From a bacterium (GTDB taxonomy: Bacteria > SZUA-182 > SZUA-191 > JAJRXT01): 17,411 nucleotides of DNA. Below, one piece after another: positions 7,628 through 15,485 of the stretch. The stretch covers positions 1 through 17,411 of the forward strand of contig JAJRUU010000259.1 in assembly GCA_024277605.1 (NCBI GenBank). The letters are read 5' to 3'. Each line of letters opens with the position of its first letter. The first letter of the stretch is position 1. The position numbers were made by a program, and so were the translations under genes. The notes below the pieces were generated by a model. It did not search any database and had not been told where the DNA came from. It saw nothing but the letters and a program-made list of their open reading frames with translations.

Positions 7628-10283
7628 AGTCCTTGTCTTCTTTGCGCTTACTCTTATGGCCCTGGAGGGACTGGCTTATGCCGCCGACACCTATCAGGCG
7701 GCTCTGGAAAGTTTTTATAATAAATGCGCAGATTTTATATATCAGGAATATATTCTCAAGGATTACGATGCTATTTTTTGGGGACGGATAGAGAATGAAA
7801 CCGAATATGACCTGACAGCGTTATATAACGATTCCGTCATTAACCGAATTAATAATATAAACAAACAAAAGGCAAACTTAAATATTACGATTGCGGAAAA
7901 AAGCGATCATGATATACGGACGCTGAAAAGCTTGTTCAAAGAGATGTCCGAGCTTAAAGACCCCGCCGCTTATTCTTCCAGTTTAAAAGATCTTTCCAAA
8001 TATAAAAAGGTTGCGATTGCGGAAATAATAGTACACCGGGTGAGCATAGATGGTGGAAACTTCTCTCTGGAATTTCAGCTTAAGCTAACCACTCCCGAGA
8101 ACTATAAGCAGCCGTTTAAACTGGCCTCGACGTACCAAGGCACAGATAATTCTATCGGAAAACGTATTATTCAAAAGAAATACTCACCCCTTATTACCTT
8201 TTCCTTTATAGGCTTTACACTGTTCGTTCTAATCTCGCCAATATTTATCAAACAACTTAAAAAATACGGCATGTTGCGAGAGGAGAATGTTTCATTCTAT
8301 TTTATGGGTATTTTGAGCTATATTATCGCCATTTCGGGATTTGTTTACCTGACGCACTTAAAGCACAATATCCTGACCTCAACCGCCTTTTTTGAAGGAG
8401 CGGAAGTACACTTCTTTGTGGATACCAATACAGGCTTGTACTTCGAGTCCAAAGAACCTGGAATGCTGAATTTTACCCAAATATCAACTGATCTCAGCAG
8501 TGATATTTTTGATAATGTATCATCCAAACTCTATATGGGGCGGGCCTTAAGCGAGAAGTTATCGGATAGCGTATTGTATTATGTTAATCGGCTGCGTAGT
8601 GGGATTGATGCGGCTACGATTCCTATTCGGGAGTTCGTAGAACTTAAAAAATCCGATTATTTTTATAAATTTTATACCTTTACCTATGACGAAAATACGG
8701 AATTCGACAAGTTAACACCGTTAAGTGAGGGACGTTTTGGCGAGATTACCACGGATTTTAATAAAAACCTGGCGGATATTCGCCGCATACACCGTGAGAA
8801 TGAAGGTCAATCCTCCTTGATCAAGCCCCTCATGCAATTGATCAAGCTGCTGGAAGAGAAAAAGTCGGAAGGCGATACGAAAAATATGAAGCGCTTTATC
8901 ATTATTTTAACCGATGCGGATGAGGGTTATGAAGAGAACATAAGGGAACTACTAAAGCGGATCAGTTACTTTTACAAGAAAAAAGATCAATATTTAAGGG
9001 TTTTTGCCATCCTGTACCCAAATCTACCGAAATCCGAAGATAAAATCTACTACTCTGAAACCGGAAAGCTGGTGCTGCTATCCAAAATTTCTGAGATGAT
9101 TGTTAATTTAAACGCCAATAAAAGTTTTAATGTTGAAAAATTTAAGGCGGAAAATCAGCGTTACTATAAAGAGCTAAATATAAAAATGGATAAGGATCTG
9201 GAGGATAAATATAACAAAAAGCTAAACGAATTAAAGGTATTTGAGGAGAAAGACTCCGTTCCCAGCCTCGATGAAATTGCCAAACAGCGAACCTTGATGG
9301 ATTATATCCGGGATAAAGAAAAACAATATATGCAGATGATACAAGAATCTGGTAGCAAATCCCGCTCAACCAAAAAAATTGAATACCAGGACTTCTTTAT
9401 TTATACTTATGCTCGCGACATGTATTGCATGGAACACGTGGGTAACAGCATGTCTTCAGTTTGTGACGATCAAAAGCAAGATTGTAAGTGTGATGGCTTG
9501 GAGTTTGATCAAAAAGATAATTGGATAAAAAACGAAGATTTAAAAACAGACTATAACTCTACGCGCTCCAAATACTTCAGCCTGGCTGATAATGATAGGA
9601 ATTTGAAGGCGCTTAAGTTGATCAGCGATGTTTTTGTAGATCAGTTTATTTTTATAGGCCATGATAAAGAGAAGCTGGCAAATGCAGTTACCAGCTTGTT
9701 GCCGGTAACTGCCAGTTTGCTGGGGCTTATCTTTGCCTGGTTATTATATCGTTACAAATATCATGTGAATTACAAATTCAGCTGGAACAGGCTGTTGGCA
9801 GATGGTTTTATTGTCTTAGTAATTTTGGCGGCGCAGCTATTTCTGTATTTATATATACAATATACAAAAGCAAAATGGGTTATTTATGGGAATTTTCTAA
9901 CGGCCTTCATTATTTCGCTGGTGTTTGCCGTTTGTGTATATATAATCCCTCAGGCAATTAATCTGGTCTTGCTGAGCCGCACCAGCGCTGAGAAGGATGT
10001 TTTGTTTTCCTTTGAGCAACCGGCCTGGTTGAGAAATATTGACCGCTATCTTTTCGATTTTATCTTATTGCCTATTCTGACGGTTTCTATATTTTTAACT
10101 ATCGGGCTTCCGGTTTTAAAGACGTTGCCGAGTGAGGCGACAGGGATATTTAGCTATTCTTTTCTGTTAGACTATCAAAATATTGTAGATGGCTTTTTTA
10201 TGGTGTGGTGCGTAATAGGTGTATTTTTCATTATCCGGTCACTTATGTATTCTAGTAAGCTATTGAAACATTGCAGGTATTGA
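7602..10283 (+). CDS. Polytopic membrane protein with an extracytoplasmic VWA-like domain
   Basis: 893 residues from the ATG at 7602. The frame opens at 7545, but 7602 begins a clear signal peptide (residues 1-27, cut near AYA). Residues 28-197 would be periplasmic. Two membrane segments follow (about 198-216 and 233-251). A large loop to about 694 contains a VWA-like fold: FFVDTNTG at 272-278 in the MIDAS position, as DxNxG instead of DxSxS, and IILTDADEG at 434-442 as the second metal-site strand. Residues 510-580 look coiled-coil. A cysteine group (C609, C621, C628, C630) precedes five more membrane segments (about 695-716, 732-752, 759-781, 816-838, 863-881). Basic loops fit a topology that places the VWA domain outside the cytoplasm. 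Membrane VWA proteins near MoxR ATPases are known, for example in Bat operons; here the domain probably serves assembly or sensing rather than catalysis. Confidence 0.75.
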   Translation: MRKKTYLTKVLVFFALTLMALEGLAYAADTYQAALESFYNKCADFIYQEYILKDYDAIFWGRIENETEYDLTALYNDSVINRINNINKQKANLNITIAEKSDHDIRTLKSLFKEMSELKDPAAYSSSLKDLSKYKKVAIAEIIVHRVSIDGGNFSLEFQLKLTTPENYKQPFKLASTYQGTDNSIGKRIIQKKYSPLITFSFIGFTLFVLISPIFIKQLKKYGMLREENVSFYFMGILSYIIAISGFVYLTHLKHNILTSTAFFEGAEVHFFVDTNTGLYFESKEPGMLNFTQISTDLSSDIFDNVSSKLYMGRALSEKLSDSVLYYVNRLRSGIDAATIPIREFVELKKSDYFYKFYTFTYDENTEFDKLTPLSEGRFGEITTDFNKNLADIRRIHRENEGQSSLIKPLMQLIKLLEEKKSEGDTKNMKRFIIILTDADEGYEENIRELLKRISYFYKKKDQYLRVFAILYPNLPKSEDKIYYSETGKLVLLSKISEMIVNLNANKSFNVEKFKAENQRYYKELNIKMDKDLEDKYNKKLNELKVFEEKDSVPSLDEIAKQRTLMDYIRDKEKQYMQMIQESGSKSRSTKKIEYQDFFIYTYARDMYCMEHVGNSMSSVCDDQKQDCKCDGLEFDQKDNWIKNEDLKTDYNSTRSKYFSLADNDRNLKALKLISDVFVDQFIFIGHDKEKLANAVTSLLPVTASLLGLIFAWLLYRYKYHVNYKFSWNRLLADGFIVLVILAAQLFLYLYIQYTKAKWVIYGNFLTAFIISLVFAVCVYIIPQAINLVLLSRTSAEKDVLFSFEQPAWLRNIDRYLFDFILLPILTVSIFLTIGLPVLKTLPSEATGIFSYSFLLDYQNIVDGFFMVWCVIGVFFIIRSLMYSSKLLKHCRY

Positions 10284-10319
10284 GCAAATACAAGTTAGCG
10301 CCTACAGCAGGGTCTAACC

Positions 10320-10345
10320 CCCTATAGGGCGTCCTAAAAATTAGG
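10320..10345. repeat. Two short palindromes after the membrane VWA gene
   Basis: CCCTATAGGG (10320-10329) is a perfect palindrome. CCTAA-AAA-TTAGG (10333-10345) is a 5-bp hairpin with the same AAA loop as the MITE end hairpin. Neither has a long T run, so termination is uncertain; a weak terminator or a binding site is possible. Confidence 0.3.
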
Positions 10346-10349
10346 GTTG

Positions 10350-10378
10350 TTGATTATAGTGTAAGAAGAGTGTATAGT
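10350..10378 (+). promoter_or_regulatory. Candidate internal promoter ahead of the moxR-like gene
   Basis: TTGATT (10350-10355), a 17-bp spacer and TATAGT (10373-10378) make a good sigma-70-type pair. It lies in the only long gap (150 bp) within the cluster. It would let the ATPase/VWA half be transcribed apart from the exported half. Confidence 0.5.
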
Positions 10379-10381
10379 TAA

Positions 10382-10410
10382 GAGCGGACTCTAAAGGAGC
10401 GCTCGGTTTT
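10382..10410 (+). promoter_or_regulatory. Leader hairpin, possible attenuator
   Basis: GAGCG (10382-10386) pairs with CGCTC (10400-10404), and CTC (10389-10391) with GAG (10397-10399) around a TAAAG loop. GGTTTT follows. It would be at the very start of a transcript from the 10350 promoter and just before the moxR-like start. The T run is short, so it may be a structured leader rather than a terminator. Confidence 0.35.
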
Positions 10411-10514
10411 AGACAATAAATGAGGAATGAAGCATGATTCGATTTTTAGAAAATGGGCAAAGCAGTAATCAGGAAATGAGTTACGAATATTGTTCCGGCA
10501 GAATATGAGAGTTA

Positions 10515-10754
10515 TTGGATATTCTAAACGGGAAGTACGAGATCACAATTGTCGGCCAGGAGGAGATGAATGAGCGTCTGGCAATGGCGATGATTATAAA
10601 TGAGCATATATTGCTCGAAGGCTTACCCGGAACGGCTAAGACCACCGCTATCAAGAATTTGGCTAACGAAATAGGACTGCACTTTAACCGGGTACAGTTT
10701 ATTCCGGATATGCAGCCGTCGGATTTGATCGGCAAGCGGGATTTAAAGATGTAA
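10515..10754 (+). CDS. MoxR fragment: nucleotide-binding N-terminal part
   Basis: This is the piece between the two internal stops, openable from a TTG at 10515 (79 residues). It holds IVGQEEM and Walker A but ends before Walker B, so alone it could not hydrolyse ATP. No good ribosome binding site precedes the TTG. Confidence 0.4.
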   Translation: MDILNGKYEITIVGQEEMNERLAMAMIINEHILLEGLPGTAKTTAIKNLANEIGLHFNRVQFIPDMQPSDLIGKRDLKM

Positions 10755-10847
10755 AGCGATAAAGAGCATTTTGAAACCCAGTGGCTTGACGGTCCGCTGT
10801 TTACCAATTTCCTGTTAGCCGACGAAATAAACCGGGCGCCTGCCCGG

Positions 10848-11711
10848 GTGCAGGCGGCTTTACTGGAGTCCATGGCGGAGCGGCAAATCACCCCCTTCGG
10901 GCAAGACACCAAAGCTATACGGCACCAGGTTGAGACTAAATTTCTAGGTTCACAATTTACGCCTCCCTTCGGTAGGGAAAGAATCGATCTGGACAATAAA
11001 TCGGCTATCCAGTTTAACGTGTTCGCCACTATGAACCCCATAGAGATGGAGGGTACCTATCCGTTATCCGAGGCCCAGGTGGATAGGTTCTGCTTTAAAA
11101 CATTGGTCTATTATCCCAACCTGGAAACGTTACAGGATATATCGATGAAGGTGCTTCAGGATTACAATAAATCGTTTGCCAGCGCTGCCGATAAGCCCAA
11201 AAAGAAGGTTGACGCAGAGGAAAAAAAGGGTGATCATCTTTTAGGCCTATATTTTTTGCGTGAGTGCCGCAGGAAGATATTCGAAAAGGACAAAGACGGC
11301 ACCTTCAAGCACATAAAAAAGGATATGATTGAAAAAATAGCCAATATCATCTATTTTTCCAATCTTCAGCTTGCCGACAGCGCCCGATCCAAGGGCTTTA
11401 CCAGCGACCCAAAGCAGCTTGAAATAAGATTGAATATGTTGAAAAAACAAAACGTTAAAGCCAGAAAACTGATTAACAGCGATGTGTTTCACTATATTGA
11501 CAGTGGAGCCAGCCCCAGGGGGCAGGAAAATATGGTTAAGGCAGCACTCTGTCAGGCATTTCTGGAGGGTGAACAGCTGGTGAATGAAAAACATGTTGAG
11601 CGGGTTATTCATGATGTATTACGCCATCGAATCCGGGTGAATATCCAGGCCAAAACACTAAACATCGACTCTACTGATGTCATAAATGAATTGATGGAAA
11701 TATTTCTATGA
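10848..11711 (+). CDS. MoxR fragment: C-terminal part with sensor 1 and lid
   Basis: This is the piece after the internal TAA, openable from a GTG at 10848 (287 residues). That codon lies inside the conserved RAPARVQAALLE segment, just after Walker B, with no ribosome binding site, so it is unlikely to be a natural start. Its 3' end overlaps the VWA gene by four bases. Confidence 0.5.
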   Translation: MQAALLESMAERQITPFGQDTKAIRHQVETKFLGSQFTPPFGRERIDLDNKSAIQFNVFATMNPIEMEGTYPLSEAQVDRFCFKTLVYYPNLETLQDISMKVLQDYNKSFASAADKPKKKVDAEEKKGDHLLGLYFLRECRRKIFEKDKDGTFKHIKKDMIEKIANIIYFSNLQLADSARSKGFTSDPKQLEIRLNMLKKQNVKARKLINSDVFHYIDSGASPRGQENMVKAALCQAFLEGEQLVNEKHVERVIHDVLRHRIRVNIQAKTLNIDSTDVINELMEIFL

Positions 11712-12823
11712 GATTTGCTGGTCTTAGGGAAAATAAAGAGCAGGCGGTAAGGGAAATCTTTGGGGAGCAGCTCAGGAAGGGCTCTGAAGATATCATGGCT
11801 GAGATCACCAATGAAATAGTCTTAACCGCCAAAAAACTTACCCGGATGTTTTTAGGGGATGTCTTTAGAGACACATTCAGTACGGAGAGGTCCTGTGAAT
11901 TTTCCGCCCCGGTTGTCTTCGAAATCGGCGGCAGTACGGATCTTATTCTATTTGACAGATTAAGTCCGCAACAGCTCAAAAACCTACCCCTTTTTATCAT
12001 GAACGAAGAGGTGCTGGCTAAGAGTTTCAACCCAATGCGGGAGTTGAACTTTGTCATCTTTGCCGATATGAGTCTTTCCATGCTCTATCGCTGGCCATTA
12101 ACCAAGCTGGCGGCAGCCGGTCAATTTGTATATGGCGATCAAATAAAGGACATTAAAGAAAGCTGCCGCCAAACCAAGTTGTACGCTCTAAAATACATGA
12201 CCTATGCCTTTTTGGATTCGGCTATCCAAAGCGGTTTTAAAGCCAGTGTCACTTTTTTCAATAATCGGCAGGAACATGTAATCCAAGCCGCCAATGACAA
12301 CCGCTTCCCTTCTTTTGCGTTACACTATATGGATGAACACTTCCAAAAACTCTACACTGAAGCCATCAGTGACGATAAGTATGTTGAGCAAGAGGGCTAT
12401 TTGGATATGCTTACAAACTTTGTGCACAAGCACAAAAAATGTGTAGTGTTGTTCCTGTCGGACTTTTTAGAAGGGATAGAAGACATAAAACCTTATTTGC
12501 TTGAACTAAGCTATAGATGCCCTGTGGTAATGGGAGTTATCAACGATCCACTGGAGATCGAGTTTCCCCAGCAGAAGCTATCCTCACCCGTTACCTTGTC
12601 GTATGAGCATTGTAAAAACATGGAAGCGGATCTGGAACAAGAGGTGCGCCTGTCAAATGATATGATCAAGGAACATAATGCGAAGGCTGCTGAAAGAAGG
12701 CATGATATGTTCAACTTCTTCAGCCATCATAAAATAAGGTACCTGGACATACAGACGCAGAACAATCACAAAATTCCTCAAATGTTACAGGAGCTTACTA
12801 TTCTACTTTTAGGTGAGTTATAA
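11708..12823 (+). CDS. DUF58/VWA-like cytoplasmic partner of the MoxR ATPase
   Basis: 371 residues, with no signal peptide or membrane segment. The VWA metal site is visible as FVIFADMSLSM (D120-x-S122-x-S124, the classic DxSxS). A later strand, CVVLFLSDF (S251, D252), is placed as in DUF58-type VWA domains. The N-terminal 110 residues form a charged helical and strand region such as precedes VWA domains in this family. The C-terminal part (about 300-345) is a charged helix. Its ATG overlaps the moxR-like stop (ATGA), implying translational coupling, and the next gene starts 2 bases after its stop. MoxR-VWA pairs act as metal-dependent chaperone or assembly machines; a role as adaptor between the ATPase and a client is inferred. 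The frame is intact although its ATPase partner is interrupted. Confidence 0.7.
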   Translation: MRFAGLRENKEQAVREIFGEQLRKGSEDIMAEITNEIVLTAKKLTRMFLGDVFRDTFSTERSCEFSAPVVFEIGGSTDLILFDRLSPQQLKNLPLFIMNEEVLAKSFNPMRELNFVIFADMSLSMLYRWPLTKLAAAGQFVYGDQIKDIKESCRQTKLYALKYMTYAFLDSAIQSGFKASVTFFNNRQEHVIQAANDNRFPSFALHYMDEHFQKLYTEAISDDKYVEQEGYLDMLTNFVHKHKKCVVLFLSDFLEGIEDIKPYLLELSYRCPVVMGVINDPLEIEFPQQKLSSPVTLSYEHCKNMEADLEQEVRLSNDMIKEHNAKAAERRHDMFNFFSHHKIRYLDIQTQNNHKIPQMLQELTILLLGEL

Positions 12824-12825
12824 TC

Positions 12826-15435
12826 ATGTTTAATCTACTGAGTTTAAATCAACTGTTAGCCGGCAACTTTTATCACAAAAGCCAGAAATGTAATTATGGA
12901 TTCAAAAAGCCCATTGGGATCTCCCTGCTGTTTAATGAAATTGATCCTGAAAATACTTACCAACGGCGTGAGTTGCGGGTTACTATGCAGGAGTTATTCA
13001 ACTCACAGGAGCTGGAATTTAAACCGGACGGTGAAAACAGCACTACCTATGTCTATAATTACTTTGAAAATCAATATAACAAACTAAAAAAAGAATTAGG
13101 TGTTGTAAAGACATCGAAAGATTTGCAGGATCTGCTGGCCCTGGTCGACCCCTTCTCGCCCGCAACAAGTATACTGAGTAATATCCAGGATATAAAGTTG
13201 TCTAAAAAAGAACTGTTCGGTTTGTTGGAAGAAGATTGGGTAACTGTCATTAGATTAAAAGGGGGCCAGGCGGAAGGCTCGAGCCCTCAGGCGGAAAGCT
13301 CGAGTCTGTACTCTTTAAAAGAACTCAAAGGATTGAGGTTTAGTTTAATAGATTTGGATACCACTTCTCAACCTGAATTTGCCGAAATATTGGAGAAAGC
13401 CTATTATCGGAGTGAGGTGACCATTCACCGAGGAGCAAAAGACAATTTATTGCCTTTCTTTGAGCTTTTTGTCTCGGACTACATAAACATCAGGGTTTCA
13501 AGTTTAGCGGGTGAGTTGGAAATTACCCAGCATAAGGTGCAATGTCAAATTGAACCGGTTAATGATGTAAATTGCATCGGCCCTGAGATAAGTGGGATAT
13601 TTAGCTCTCCCAAGGCAGCTATTGCCCGGTTTGACAAAGCTGGAGTTGCGGTTGTTTTTGTGCTGCTGGGTATGTACAGTAAAATTGATGAACAAAACCT
13701 GCTGCTCAAAATAAAAATTGAGTTACCGCAGAAGTCCATACAAAAGTTTGCAAGCCTGATGGAGCGCTTACGCCTGCAAAAAAACCCAATGAACGCTTTA
13801 TTTGGGGCCGAGTTGTATAGCGGAGTGTATTCAGGGATTTACGATTTTTTAAGCAATCGTGGATATAAGATAAAAACATCCTCTAAACTAAAATTAGAGG
13901 TAAAAAAAAAGATTGAAAAGCTTTTAAAGAGCCCGCAACTGACCCGGGAATATCAAAAGATGTTACACTCTCTGGGCAGACTGGAAATTCAAATGATCTT
14001 ATCCACACTGGCGGAAAAAAAGCAACCCGACTTAAAGGAAATTACGCTCGTTACTATCCGGCACTTGCTGAAAGAAATTGCCGATAGCAAAAATTTTCAT
14101 TCTGATTTAAACTTTATAAAAACCATAAAACACCATGCAGACAGCGCTAAGCTAACCTTTCTAGAAGAGGATTGGGCGCCGGTTGTAGCCGAAATAAGCA
14201 CACTGATGCAACGCTCTTCCGCCAACAAAAGTGTATTTTTCATCCTGCTTGAGCATTTTTTTGAAGGGTCAATCTTTTTGACCGCTTATGGGTGCCTGTC
14301 CGAACTGGAAGCCGACAACATAGCTTCTACCGAAGACGAGTTCAGCTCCTTATGCATAAAGTTATTCGATCATAATAATTGGGTAAAAGAAGGCGGAGAA
14401 TACACCAAGCTCAATCCAGCTTCCAGGACAGCGGTAATAAATTTTATATTTGCCGAAATACAAGCCCGTTTAAGTAATCCCGATAACTTAGAAGCGCTAA
14501 AAAAAGTTAGGGGTATATTGAATCGACTAAACATTGTGTTATCTGCTGAAGATTTAAAACCGTTTGTGGTAGCTCTAAAAGGCAGTATAACGCCGCAGGG
14601 GAGCTTGACTAATACTTCAGAAGCAGAAATTTCGGGCGCTTTTGAAGCGCTTTCGTTGTTTTTTTGTGATTTGCCCCATGCGGAAACTTATGCACAATTC
14701 GCTAAAATAAATATGGCCAAAGAGTGGTTTTCAGATTCTGATTATGTCGGCATTGGTTTAAATATATTTGACGATACGAGTTGGCTTAAAGATAACGGCA
14801 AGTCCGTGGAACTCAATCAGGACACAAAGGATATAATCAAGGAATTCATTATCAAGCAAGTGATTTGTCTGTTGCCGGATGATAAAAATCGGGAGAAAAC
14901 AAGCCGCAACCGAGGCATATTAGATGAATTGAGTATAACCCTTAAACCGGATGACATTTTGTCCCTCATTGAGGCAATCAACTCTTCCCCGCTTTGTGAC
15001 CATGAGAATAAATTAATCAAAAATGGCGAAGGGATAGAGCGTTATTTTGAAACAGCGATTGAATTTTTGTGTGAAACCCGGATAGCCGACTTTTACCATA
15101 TATTCTTAGCCGTAAACTTGGGGCAATATAATTATGCTAATTATGATTTTGTGACGGTGGCCTTAAGTATTCTGGATCATAAAAATTGGAATCACACGGC
15201 TATTAGTGAAAACACCAGCCAGGAGATTAAGCAATTTTATTTTCACACCTTTTTAGATCCAAAATTACACCGGGAACATAAAATTTCTAATCTTGACATT
15301 TTGCATAATCGATTAAAAATTTCCATTACCGCCAATGAGAGAAACGAGTTGAGCAAATATGTAAAGGGGAGAATTGAAGGATTGGTGGATTTAGTAGATG
15401 CTATGGAAGAAATGGTTGTAGCCGCCACTGATTAA
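12826..15435 (+). CDS. Large repeat protein of the MoxR-VWA cluster, unknown family
   Basis: 869 residues, without signal peptide or membrane segment. The N-terminal half has no domain I recognise. It includes a low-complexity linker (147-160) encoded by a 17-bp tandem duplication (13267-13283 and 13288-13304). The motif LEEDW[VA]xV occurs twice, at about 134-142 and 446-454. From residue 510 a unit of about 134 residues repeats: 510-643, 644-777 and a partial 778-862. Each unit opens with a [LI][FL]D-x3-W box (FDHNNW, FDDTSW, LDHKNW), then a helix such as IIKEF, a segment ILxxLxIxLxxxD, and a helical end. The 259-residue protein encoded downstream repeats this pattern. It starts 2 bases after the VWA gene and is thus probably a dedicated partner or client of the MoxR-VWA pair, perhaps a helical scaffold. 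Confidence 0.7.
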   Translation: MFNLLSLNQLLAGNFYHKSQKCNYGFKKPIGISLLFNEIDPENTYQRRELRVTMQELFNSQELEFKPDGENSTTYVYNYFENQYNKLKKELGVVKTSKDLQDLLALVDPFSPATSILSNIQDIKLSKKELFGLLEEDWVTVIRLKGGQAEGSSPQAESSSLYSLKELKGLRFSLIDLDTTSQPEFAEILEKAYYRSEVTIHRGAKDNLLPFFELFVSDYINIRVSSLAGELEITQHKVQCQIEPVNDVNCIGPEISGIFSSPKAAIARFDKAGVAVVFVLLGMYSKIDEQNLLLKIKIELPQKSIQKFASLMERLRLQKNPMNALFGAELYSGVYSGIYDFLSNRGYKIKTSSKLKLEVKKKIEKLLKSPQLTREYQKMLHSLGRLEIQMILSTLAEKKQPDLKEITLVTIRHLLKEIADSKNFHSDLNFIKTIKHHADSAKLTFLEEDWAPVVAEISTLMQRSSANKSVFFILLEHFFEGSIFLTAYGCLSELEADNIASTEDEFSSLCIKLFDHNNWVKEGGEYTKLNPASRTAVINFIFAEIQARLSNPDNLEALKKVRGILNRLNIVLSAEDLKPFVVALKGSITPQGSLTNTSEAEISGAFEALSLFFCDLPHAETYAQFAKINMAKEWFSDSDYVGIGLNIFDDTSWLKDNGKSVELNQDTKDIIKEFIIKQVICLLPDDKNREKTSRNRGILDELSITLKPDDILSLIEAINSSPLCDHENKLIKNGEGIERYFETAIEFLCETRIADFYHIFLAVNLGQYNYANYDFVTVALSILDHKNWNHTAISENTSQEIKQFYFHTFLDPKLHREHKISNLDILHNRLKISITANERNELSKYVKGRIEGLVDLVDAMEEMVVAATD

Positions 15436-15485
15436 AAATGAGAATATTTTTTCTTTAATCTATCTTAAAAAGAGGATAAGGGGTG

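Larger units (their letters stand above)
10434..11711 (+). pseudogene. MoxR-type AAA+ ATPase interrupted by in-frame TGA and TAA
   Basis: From the ATG at 10434 (GAGG at 10422-10425, 8 bases upstream) one frame runs 425 codons to the TGA at 11709-11711. It is interrupted by a TGA at codon 25 (10506) and a TAA at codon 107 (10752). Translation on both sides aligns with MoxR ATPases: IVGQEEM, Walker A GLPGTAKT (10620-10643), FIPDMQPSDLIG, Walker B LLADEINRAP (D at 10821), sensor-1 ATMNP (N at 11034), GTYPLSEAQVDRF, then the helical lid. About 28 extra residues stand between ERQIT and the sensor-1 strand compared with typical members. MoxR proteins remodel partner complexes together with VWA proteins, and the next gene is one, overlapping by ATGA. 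Both stops lie one C-to-T change from a sense codon. Nonsense mutation, base-call error or readthrough are all possible; as read, no intact ATPase is made. Confidence 0.8.

Noticed and set aside
10434..10754. Reassigned stop codon or selenocysteine at the TGA in the moxR-like gene
   Set aside because: TGA, TAA and TAG all end other genes in the window, the same gene also has an internal TAA, and no downstream selenocysteine hairpin is apparent.
13267..13304. 17-bp tandem duplication as a regulatory repeat
   Set aside because: It lies inside a coding linker (QAEGSS/QAESSS) and is best explained by replication slippage.
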